NCBI RefSeq assembly: GCF_000717715.1
Contig: NZ_JOAI01000062.1
Coordinates: 1-33,362 of the forward strand
Direction of reading: 5' to 3'
From: Streptomyces sp. NRRL B-24484
GTDB taxonomy: Bacteria; Actinomycetota; Actinomycetes; Streptomycetales; Streptomycetaceae
Length of the DNA stretch: 33,362 nt
The notes beneath the pieces are model-generated. The model had not been told where the DNA came from, searched no databases, and was given only the letters and a program-made list of their open reading frames with translations. This document shows positions 27,677-33,362 of the stretch, in pieces; position 1 is the first letter of the stretch; every line of letters starts with the position of its first letter. A program made the position numbers and the translations under genes.

Positions 27677-28435
27677 TCAGGCGGGGCGGACGGGAGGGGA
27701 GGCGTGGAAGGCGTGCCCGAGTGCGGGCTGGACCGTCCACCCGGCATCGCGCAGTACCTGCTGAGCGGCCTCGGACTGGCGTGCGGACTCAGCTGCGCCG
27801 TCGGCCAGCGAGAGCCCGTCGGGGCCGTGCATGCTCACGTACGCCGAACCGGCCTTGTCACCGAAGCGGAGGTCGGAGCGGTAGCCCCAGAACGCCTCAG
27901 CCTGCTCGAACCGGTAGGGGCTGAATCCGGCGAGCTGAAGGACCTCGTCCAACGCCACCAGTACGGGCTGCTTCTTCGCGGTGCGCTGCGGCGAGCCGAC
28001 CTCGACCCGAACGACCGTTGCCGCGTCGAAGGCGTCGATCCGCTCCGGGCGGCAGCGCCAGTTGGCGCGGCGCAGCGCGGCGAGGGCCAGGCGTACCTTC
28101 TCGGGCGGCAGGTCCTGGCCCAGGAGCAGTTCGAGGCCGGGTGCTCCCCCCGGCGCGACCCGGAGTCCGTGGTGCCGAACGCCGGCGTCGTCGAGCGTTT
28201 TCGTGAGCGCGGGACCGTACCGGGGGTCGGTGTCGCAGCAGGGCGCGGCGGGATACCGGCGCGGGGTGCCGAGGGTGAAGTCCTCCGGCAGCGGACCGGA
28301 GCAGACCGGCTCGTTGCAGCAGGCCGAGTAGCCGTCCAAGTCCGTGTCCAGACCGATGTCCTCGGGGTCCGTGGACCCGCAGCCGGTGCAATGGTCGGGA
28401 GCAGCCGGGTCGGCGGCGTCGTCGGGCGTGTGCAT
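27677..28435 (-). CDS. Unknown protein with N-terminal cysteine cluster
   Basis: This is a 252-residue protein. The first 70 residues hold a cysteine-rich patch (HCTGCGS, SACCNEPVCSG, APCCDTDP) that may bind zinc. The remainder includes PGLELLLGQDLPPEKVRLAL and FSPYRFEQAEAFWGYRSDL, with no catalytic motif I recognise. The ATG at 28435 follows AAGGAG by five bases within the copy B leader module, so this is the operon's first gene. The leader is open in the same frame upstream, but the module's promoter would start transcription too late for a longer product. Confidence 0.62.
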   Translation of the reverse strand: MHTPDDAADPAAPDHCTGCGSTDPEDIGLDTDLDGYSACCNEPVCSGPLPEDFTLGTPRRYPAAPCCDTDPRYGPALTKTLDDAGVRHHGLRVAPGGAPGLELLLGQDLPPEKVRLALAALRRANWRCRPERIDAFDAATVVRVEVGSPQRTAKKQPVLVALDEVLQLAGFSPYRFEQAEAFWGYRSDLRFGDKAGSAYVSMHGPDGLSLADGAAESARQSEAAQQVLRDAGWTVQPALGHAFHASPPVRPA

Positions 28436-28511
28436 GGGGCACTCCTTCTTGATCGGATCGAGTGGCCGACTGGGGCGCCAACCCCTACCGGCATGTAGAA
28501 GCATACCACAT
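28436..28511 (-). promoter_or_regulatory. Repeated promoter-leader module, copy B
   Basis: Minus strand: ATGTGGTATGCT (-10 TATGCT at 28505-28500), the TGGGGCGCCAACCCC-type hairpin (28471-28486), the GGCCACTCGATC block, then AAGGAG. It precedes the operon 27677-28435, 27065-27610, 26142-27065. Confidence 0.75.
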
Positions 28512-28540
28512 ATTGAGCCTGGAGGATGCTGTGTGTGCCG

Positions 28541-29527
28541 TCACCCACCAGACCCGCCGCGGACAGGGCGCCGAAACCCCGGCGGAAGGTACTCGGAATG
28601 GAGCAGGGTCACAGCCGGCCCCCCGGGCCGCGGTGGGACCAGCCGGGAGACCTTCACCAGCTTCGGCACCGCTGCTGCGCGGCGCGTGATGCGTAGCGCC
28701 ACCGCGGCGCCCTCGTTCGAGTAGAACGGCTGGACCTCCAGATCCGGGCACACCTCGAGCAGCCTCCTGCCCACCGCCATCAGCTCCCTGGAGAACGCCC
28801 GGCCCAACGGATCGTCCGTCCCTGGAGAGTGGCGGGGCAGCAGGACCGCCGCATCGGGATGCCACTGATCGGGGAGCACCCTGTTCCAGGTCGGCGGCAG
28901 AACCGCGGCGACCTCGGCTGCAAGCACCCGAGCATCGGTGAACTCCTCCAGGGTGCAGTCGACCATCGCGGCGACGGCCAAGGCGTCCCATGGCCCCGAG
29001 AACGTCAGGCTGCCGCCCGACCTGGCGCTGCCCAGCGTGACACCGAGGCGGCCATCATGAAGCCACGCCGTGGCGTGGCCATAGGCCACGAACAGGCCAG
29101 GCTCCTCCGGCCGCTCCTCCACCACGCCGACGGTGAGGTGCGGGGCGACCTCTGCCGGCGTCGGACGAGTGGTCGCTTTACAGGGGAGGGCTGGGGCACT
29201 GCGGACGGCGCGGGCGAGCAGGCGCGTGGCCGCCGGCAGGGGAGTGCCGGGCGAGAAGCGGGCGGTGCAGATCCGGGCTTGACCCTTCGGGGAGGGCGCG
29301 AACAGGGCAGCCTGAAGGTCGCCGGCCGGCTCGGCCGGGCTGGACCTGACGGTGACCGCGTACCCGTTCGGAAGCGTCGACCTGGTGCGGCGGGCCCCGG
29401 CGACGACGTGGCCGGACAGCACCCCGGCGAGGGCGGAGAAGAAGCTTTCGGGCTGCGCCGCGAAGGCCTCTCGGTCCGCGGCCGTGATCGGATTGGTGTT
29501 GCTGAGGCGGATGCTGCCGGGCTGCAC
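28541..29527 (-). CDS. Unknown protein, second gene of the copy C operon
   Basis: This 328-residue protein starts MQPGSIRLSNTNPITAADRE and ends in a glycine/arginine tail. The mid-part (LFVAYGHATAWLHDGRLGVT, TFSGPWDALAVAAMVDCTLEE) has alternating beta and helix character. No catalytic residues are recognised. The GTG start at 29527 has GGAG six bases upstream. It follows the 29644-29976 gene after a stem-loop and probably belongs to the same transcript. Confidence 0.6.
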   Translation of the reverse strand: MQPGSIRLSNTNPITAADREAFAAQPESFFSALAGVLSGHVVAGARRTRSTLPNGYAVTVRSSPAEPAGDLQAALFAPSPKGQARICTARFSPGTPLPAATRLLARAVRSAPALPCKATTRPTPAEVAPHLTVGVVEERPEEPGLFVAYGHATAWLHDGRLGVTLGSARSGGSLTFSGPWDALAVAAMVDCTLEEFTDARVLAAEVAAVLPPTWNRVLPDQWHPDAAVLLPRHSPGTDDPLGRAFSRELMAVGRRLLEVCPDLEVQPFYSNEGAAVALRITRRAAAVPKLVKVSRLVPPRPGGPAVTLLHSEYLPPGFRRPVRGGSGG

Positions 29528-29562
29528 AGGAAACTCCCTATCGGGCGGGCGGGTGGGTGAGG

Positions 29563-29588
29563 CCGGGGCCGCCCGTAGGCGGCCCCGG
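29563..29588. terminator. Intercistronic stem-loop, 11-bp perfect stem
   Basis: CCGGGGCCGCC (29563-29573) pairs exactly with GGCGGCCCCGG (29578-29588) over a 4-base loop. It separates two genes of the copy C operon. Confidence 0.6.
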
Positions 29589-29643
29589 TGTCAGTGGCGG
29601 TCCAGGAATCCGCTCACCGCAGCGAGCGATTCCGGTAGCCGGG

Positions 29644-29976
29644 TTACTGGTCGTGCATCGGGAACAGGCACAATGCCGGGCGCGCGTCCAGCGGGGCCGC
29701 GCGAAGCAGGCCCAACACCACCTCGTCGCCGCCAGCCTCCTCGCGGCGCTGCTCCTCCGTCGGGTAGAGGTACTCCCGCGCGTACAGTCCGGTGCAGCAG
29801 TCTGAAACGGGCAGGTGGTGATTGCCCGATGGATCGTTGGCGATCACCAGAAGTACGTCGCCCGGCAACTCTTGGGTCTCGCGGACGAGTTCACGGAGGG
29901 TGGAGAGCGTCCACGGCGTCAGGGAGTCGGAGGTCTCGGTCATCGGGCCTCCCGGGCTCGGGATGTGCTCGGGCAT
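29644..29976 (-). CDS. Small unknown protein, first gene of the copy C operon
   Basis: This is a 110-residue protein from ATG 29976 (GGAG four bases upstream). A second candidate start at 29943 (MTETSDSLTPWTLSTL) has its own GGAGG and is equally likely, giving 99 residues. The centre reads GDVLLVIANDPSGNHHLPVS, a pattern I have seen in small phage and plasmid proteins of unknown role. It is preceded by leader copy C. Confidence 0.6.
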   Translation of the reverse strand: MPEHIPSPGGPMTETSDSLTPWTLSTLRELVRETQELPGDVLLVIANDPSGNHHLPVSDCCTGLYAREYLYPTEEQRREEAGGDEVVLGLLRAAPLDARPALCLFPMHDQ

Positions 29977-30048
29977 GTTTCTCCTCTGGGTCTGATCGAG
30001 TGGGGGAGGGGCGCCACCCCCTCCCGACATGCACAACTATACCACATT
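29977..30048 (-). promoter_or_regulatory. Repeated promoter-leader module, copy C
   Basis: Minus strand: AAATGTGGTATAGT (-10 TATAGT at 30041-30036), then a longer hairpin GGGAGGGGCGCCACCCC… (30003-30025), CCACTCGATC, then AGGAG and ATG. The box starts directly at the TAA of the upstream gene. Confidence 0.75.
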
Positions 30049-30680
30049 TAGACATTGCTTCGTGGTGGGGTGTCTCCCGCTGACTCCTTCAAGGTGCGCA
30101 GCACCAGGTGGAGCTGGGCGATGGTCAGCCCGGTCAGCGTGAGCGCCGCCTCCGCCATCCCGTCCCGGGTCTCCACCTTCGCGTGGGCCTTGCTCTGGTC
30201 GGACAGCCGCAGATGGACCGTCAGCCCCTCGCGGGGCAGATCCTGAAAATGCCCGTCCGGGTGCGGGAACTGCCGCAGCAGCGCGTGCGCCAGCTCCTCG
30301 CGTGCCCCGCCGGCCACTGCGCGGTCGTGGATCTCCTGCACCGCCCGGCTGAAGGCAGCCTCGTACGGCACCAGGAAGCGGCGCCGCAGATCACGCACCA
30401 GCGCCTCCACTGGACGGCCCAGGCTGAAGCCGACCCGGGGGCGGCTGCGGTCCTCGTAGTACCCCGGCACGTCCGGGTATCGGCCGTTGGCCGTGATTCG
30501 CGGCGAGCCGTCCGGAGCCGGACGGCTGCTCAAGCTCAGCCAGAAGGCGCGTCCCTGCCGGCCGGAGACGAACCGCCGGTAGTCGGCATGCCCGTTGTAG
30601 GGATCCGGCACGACCTGCCAGGGCGCGCCCAGTGCGGCCACCAGGTCCTCCAACGCGTGCAACGCGAGATCGGGCATCAT
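30048..30680 (-). CDS. Unknown protein, third gene of the copy D operon
   Basis: This is a 210-residue protein from the first of two adjacent ATGs (AAGGA three to six bases upstream). The N-terminal part reads PDLALHALEDLVAALGAPWQ, the middle GRAFWLSLSSRP and YEDRSRPRVGFSLGRPVEAL, the C-terminus LTGLTIAQLHLVLRTLKESA. No motif known to me. It follows the 30774-31121 gene after a 93-bp gap holding a stem-loop. Confidence 0.6.
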   Translation of the reverse strand: MMPDLALHALEDLVAALGAPWQVVPDPYNGHADYRRFVSGRQGRAFWLSLSSRPAPDGSPRITANGRYPDVPGYYEDRSRPRVGFSLGRPVEALVRDLRRRFLVPYEAAFSRAVQEIHDRAVAGGAREELAHALLRQFPHPDGHFQDLPREGLTVHLRLSDQSKAHAKVETRDGMAEAALTLTGLTIAQLHLVLRTLKESAGDTPPRSNV

Positions 30681-30728
30681 CGGTCCTTCATGTCGGCCCC
30701 GCGGGGCTGGTGGGTGGTCAAGTGGATG

Positions 30729-30764
30729 GGGTGCGCCCGCCATGTCGACGACGAGCGCACCCCT
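30729..30764. terminator. Intercistronic stem-loop, 9-bp perfect stem
   Basis: GGGGTGCGC (30729-30737) pairs exactly with GCGCACCCC (30756-30764) over an 18-base loop, in the gap between two genes of the copy D operon. Confidence 0.45.
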
Positions 30765-30773
30765 GTCCGCAGC

Positions 30774-31121
30774 TCAGGCCAGGCCGAGCGCCTGCTGGGC
30801 GGACTTGTAGATGACCAGTGCGGCCTGCTGCACGTTGGCGAGCCCGGGGCGGGCGTCGGAATACAGGTCCGAGGTCAGCGGATCCTCCGCCGCCACCGCA
30901 GCGACGACCCCTGCCAGCAGGGCCTGGAGGCTCGTGCGGTCGATCGCCTGGTCCATCACCACGGTCCCCGTGGGCGCGTGCACGATCCGGTATCGCCGCC
31001 ACTGCGGCCGCTCCGGGAAGGTGCTGTCGTGCTCGTTGGCCTCGAAGTCGCCGAGCACTGCCATCTCGAAGGAGGGTCCAGGCTCGGGGATGACGTCGCG
31101 CGGGTCGATGACGGCGCTCAT
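30774..31121 (-). CDS. Small unknown protein, second gene of the copy D operon
   Basis: This 115-residue protein starts MSAVIDPRDVIPEPGPSFEM and ends NVQQAALVIYKSAQQALGLA. Its middle has a beta-rich stretch (WRRYRIVHAPTGTVVMDQAI) followed by helices. The ATG overlaps the upstream stop as ATGA, so it is coupled to the 31118-31678 gene. No function recognised. Confidence 0.62.
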   Translation of the reverse strand: MSAVIDPRDVIPEPGPSFEMAVLGDFEANEHDSTFPERPQWRRYRIVHAPTGTVVMDQAIDRTSLQALLAGVVAAVAAEDPLTSDLYSDARPGLANVQQAALVIYKSAQQALGLA

Positions 31122-31678
31122 CGGCCCACCGCCATGGACGGAGTGAGCCGGTCGCCGGAGACAGCGGCGGCGCCGCCGCACGCCTCGGCGTGCTCGTCGC
31201 CGGATTCGGCGTGAGCGGCGCGCCAGTTGGCCGCCGCCCCCGGGCGGCCAAGCGCCGACAGCAGAGCCGCCACAGCCGCGACCTCGCTGCACTGCAGGGA
31301 CCTGCCCACCTCGTGGGCGGCGTCCAGGTGGCCGAACTGGTCGGCGAAGCCCTTCAGGGCCGCCCCCAGTCCCGGCGGCCGCACGTCGCCGGTGGGAACG
31401 GCGAGCTCACCGGAGGCGTCCGTGGGGTGGATCAGCAGGGTGGAAGTGGGGACGTCGGACGCCGGGAGGTAGCGGTGCCAGTAACGCCACCCGGCGGCTT
31501 CGAACCGCTCGGCGATGAGGTCGGCGACGATGCGGCGATGGTCCGGGGACAGCGTGTCGCGGTAGGTAGCTACCAGACCGCTTCGGCGGTATTCGAAGGC
31601 GTACCGGGCGCCGATGTGCAGGGGCGTCTCGGCGAGAACGGCGTCGATGATCGACGCTGCGTCGAGGGCGAGAGACAA
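31118..31678 (-). CDS. Unknown protein with TTG start, first gene of the copy D operon
   Basis: This is a 186-residue protein. AAGGAG in leader D is followed after five bases by TTG at 31678, giving (M)SLALDAASIIDAVLAETPL. The frame is open into the leader (up to 31753), but that part lies in the promoter. Later text includes RDTLSPDHRRIVADLIAERF, YWHRYLP and an alanine-rich C-terminus. No catalytic motif recognised. Confidence 0.6.
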   Translation of the reverse strand: MSLALDAASIIDAVLAETPLHIGARYAFEYRRSGLVATYRDTLSPDHRRIVADLIAERFEAAGWRYWHRYLPASDVPTSTLLIHPTDASGELAVPTGDVRPPGLGAALKGFADQFGHLDAAHEVGRSLQCSEVAAVAALLSALGRPGAAANWRAAHAESGDEHAEACGGAAAVSGDRLTPSMAVGR

Positions 31679-31757
31679 GGAGACTCCTTGGCTGGACGGA
31701 TCGAGTGGCCGGAGGGGCGCCAACCCCTTGGCGGCTTTAGAAGTGTACCACATTTGC
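31679..31757 (-). promoter_or_regulatory. Repeated promoter-leader module, copy D
   Basis: Minus strand: AAATGTGGTACACT (-10 TACACT at 31747-31742), hairpin AGGGGTTGGCGCCCCT (31728-31713), GGCCACTCGATC, then AAGGAG and the TTG start. It is upstream of three genes (31678 down to 30048). Confidence 0.75.
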
Positions 31758-31818
31758 CGTTCGATTGGTGGCGTTCATTGGGCCCGGCGCGCCCGGGGCC
31801 GCAGGTGATTGGCCGGCC

Positions 31819-31853
31819 AGTGGGGGCGCCGCCTGGATGGCGGCGCCCCCACT
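31819..31853. terminator. Terminator hairpin, 15-bp perfect stem
   Basis: AGTGGGGGCGCCGCC (31819-31833) pairs exactly with 31839-31853 over a 5-base loop. It begins five bases after the stop of the 31859-32149 gene on the minus strand, upstream of leader copy D, so it should isolate the two transcription units. Confidence 0.75.
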
Positions 31854-31858
31854 GCGGG

Positions 31859-32149
31859 TCAGAACGGCGGATGGAACGAGGTGACCGCCATGAGATGGCA
31901 GCTGACGTCCCAGGTCCGCCCGTCGCACTCGACCACCACCCTGGCTGCACTGGAGGCCGTAGCCTCGCCGGGTGCGACGGCCGTCGTCGTGGAGACCACC
32001 AGTGCGCGCCCGCTGTCGTTCGCGGCCTGGCCGGCGAGCACGCGGGCGATAGCGGACTCGTCGGCCAGGTCCAGGGGTACCGACTGCCCAGAGCGGTGGC
32101 AGTCCTCGCAGCCGCATCCCGCAGGGTGGATCCGGGTGGGGAAGTTCAT
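31859..32149 (-). CDS. Small cysteine-containing protein, function unknown
   Basis: This 96-residue protein starts MNFPTRIHPAGCGCEDCHRS. The CGCEDC-H cluster could bind a metal. The rest is beta-rich (ARVVVECDGRTWDVSCHLMA). AAGGAG lies six bases before the ATG. It follows the PP-loop gene by 88 bp, a gap with a 7-bp GC stem-loop (32169-32186). It ends just before a strong terminator. Confidence 0.6.
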   Translation of the reverse strand: MNFPTRIHPAGCGCEDCHRSGQSVPLDLADESAIARVLAGQAANDSGRALVVSTTTAVAPGEATASSAARVVVECDGRTWDVSCHLMAVTSFHPPF

Positions 32150-32237
32150 GCTGATCTCCTTCGGTAGAGGCCGGCGGGTGCCGGCCAGTTCGGTGGGCCG
32201 GGCGGCGCACTCGGGCACCCGGCCTGAAGGCCCCCGC

Positions 32238-33362
32238 TCAGACGAAGGCTGGCTGCCGCCAGGCTGTGGCGCCTTCTGGGCCGGGCCGGTCGACTGTGCC
32301 GGTCGGCCCGACCGCGCTGAGAGCTGCGTCGGGGGTGGTGGCCCGCTCCGCCCTGCGGGCGACCTGGGCGCTCCACAGTGCCTGGAACCCCGGCATCGCC
32401 TTGTCCTCGACGACATTCGGCACGGCCACGAAGAACTGCTCTGTGGTCGGAAACCCGTCTTCGCGGCGCGAGAGCCACACCCGCTCCACGCCCGCGGCCT
32501 CCTCGACCTCCAAGCCCCGCCGACTGGCGGCCCGACGCAGCATCCCGGCGGCCGCCGCCCGGGACCGCGGCAGGCCGACACTTTCGATCGAGCGCCAGAC
32601 CCTCCCCTTGCGCTCCGGGTCCGAGCACAGCGCGGAGCGCTCCGCCGGCGGGCACTGCTGCCCCTTCAGCGCCCGGCAGGCCGGACACCTCACACTCCCG
32701 GGCGTTTCGGCGCAGGCCTCGCAGCGCGGCCCGTGGCGCTCCACACACCACGCCGATCGCCTCGCCGTCAGTACGCGTCGCACCCGCACGACCTGCCAGA
32801 GCACCGAAGCGAGCTGCTCCTCGGCGGCGGCCAGCGCGGCCTCGTTCCCGTCGTCAGCGAGGAGCTCGGCCAATGACGTCCCGCCCGCGTACAGGGTCGT
32901 CAGCGGGTTGAGCGCATGGGCCGTCCACTCCAGGCACACCGCCATTGCCGCCTCGGAGGGCAGCCTTCGGGCGCGCTCCAGGTGTGCATCCCGAGACGCG
33001 GCAACGGAGGGAAACGGACATTCCACGCAATAGGACTTGGGCCAGTCCACCCCGAACGCCTGCTGCAGTTCTGCCAGGATCGCCGGCCGAGACATCTGCC
33101 AGGCGATCAGCGGATACCAGGGGCGGCGGCCGTTGGTGCTGAATCCGCTGTCCTTGCGGGCCCGTCCCGCTTCGTCCGCGTCGTACCCGATGATGTGCCG
33201 GTAGCCGGGCGCCATGTGGTCAGCGGCCCAGTTGTCGATCACCCAGCCCTTGTACTTGATCGAGCTTCTCTGCACCTTGTCAACGCGCATGCTCAGGGGC
33301 GCCGGGTTGGCGCCCCTGAGCTCGTCAGGCTTCTCCCGCAGACGCAACTTCCCGGTTGCGGG
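32238..33362 (-). CDS. PAPS-reductase superfamily protein, C-terminal half (5' end outside the window)
   Basis: The visible part shows SSIKYKGWVIDNWAADHM, RHIIGYDADEAGRARKDSGF, YPLIAWQMSR and VDWPKSYCVECPFP, the second half of PP-loop proteins of this superfamily. A zinc-ribbon-like stretch (RCEACAETPG, RCPACRALKGQQC) follows. The SGGKDS loop must lie beyond the right edge, as the frame is open to 33362 with GC-rich third positions. A TTG at 33347 or ATG at 33290 are in-frame starts but would leave out the nucleotide loop. In relatives a CS pair precedes the xFK motif; here it is SS, so the cysteine is lost. It is the upstream-most gene of the island seen here. Confidence 0.75.
   Translation of the reverse strand, partial: PATGKLRLREKPDELRGANPAPLSMRVDKVQRSSIKYKGWVIDNWAADHMAPGYRHIIGYDADEAGRARKDSGFSTNGRRPWYPLIAWQMSRPAILAELQQAFGVDWPKSYCVECPFPSVAASRDAHLERARRLPSEAAMAVCLEWTAHALNPLTTLYAGGTSLAELLADDGNEAALAAAEEQLASVLWQVVRVRRVLTARRSAWCVERHGPRCEACAETPGSVRCPACRALKGQQCPPAERSALCSDPERKGRVWRSIESVGLPRSRAAAAGMLRRAASRRGLEVEEAAGVERVWLSRREDGFPTTEQFFVAVPNVVEDKAMPGFQALWSAQVARRAERATTPDAALSAVGPTGTVDRPGPEGATAWRQPAFV
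33292..33320. repeat. Perfect 12-bp inverted repeat inside the PP-loop reading frame
   Basis: CTCAGGGGCGCC (33292-33303) and GGCGCCCCTGAG (33309-33320) are exact complements around a 5-base loop. The GGGGCGCC core is the same as in the four leader modules, but no -10 box or CACTCGATC block accompanies it. Confidence 0.6.

Noticed and set aside
26067..31757. CRISPR array or simple tandem repeats for the four-copy motif
   Set aside because: Copies are 1.5-2.4 kb apart, each before an operon, and have promoter and ribosome-site structure instead of repeat-spacer order.

Overview
The window is high-GC actinobacterial DNA, most likely Streptomyces. GC-rich third codon positions, GTG/TTG starts, ATGA/GTGA overlaps and the gene families all fit. 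Everything here comes from reading the sequence; no database search was run.

Positions 1-11,194 hold a stress and central-metabolism block. It starts with the first 11 codons of an IS5-type transposase. A minus-strand operon follows (small conserved protein, GH15 glycoside hydrolase, membrane protein), then a frameshifted beta-carbonic anhydrase. On the plus strand are transaldolase, a decayed ferredoxin reductase, aconitase, a DUF2231-Rieske protein, a DUF2945 protein and a DUF488-alkyltransferase-like fusion. The block ends in the C-terminal part of a SpoIIE-type PP2C phosphatase.

Positions 11,195-19,239 are a Tn3-family transposon. It has 47-bp perfect terminal inverted repeats and a 5-bp target duplication (CGGCG), and it splits the phosphatase gene; removing it restores the reading frame. 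It carries tnpA, a HTH protein, two unknown genes, a resolvase with a candidate res site, and a uracil-DNA-glycosylase-like gene. Two degenerate inverted-repeat copies inside it suggest two related elements fused together.

Positions 19,240-20,613 are a scar zone. It contains the N-terminal phosphatase fragment, a short IS4-like transposase start, a TPR remnant and a lower-GC PD-(D/E)XK nuclease-like gene with a frameshift.

Positions 20,686-24,728 hold a tightly coupled minus-strand trio: a canonical tyrosine recombinase, an XRE regulator, and an 809-residue protein with 13 tandem zinc-ribbon modules in front of a degenerate recombinase-like domain. Just past its upstream end lies a PAPS-reductase-superfamily gene cut off mid-domain.

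Positions 24,958-33,362 form an accessory island, all on the minus strand. Four short operons each begin with the same roughly 75-bp module: an extended -10 box, a GGGGCGCC hairpin, a GATCGAGTGG-type block and a Shine-Dalgarno sequence. The genes include a Mu Mom-like protein, two PAPS-reductase-superfamily proteins and many unknowns; several gaps between genes hold perfect stem-loops. Coordinated promoters plus Mom-like and PP-loop enzymes suggest a phage- or plasmid-derived island, possibly for nucleic-acid modification. That last step is inference.
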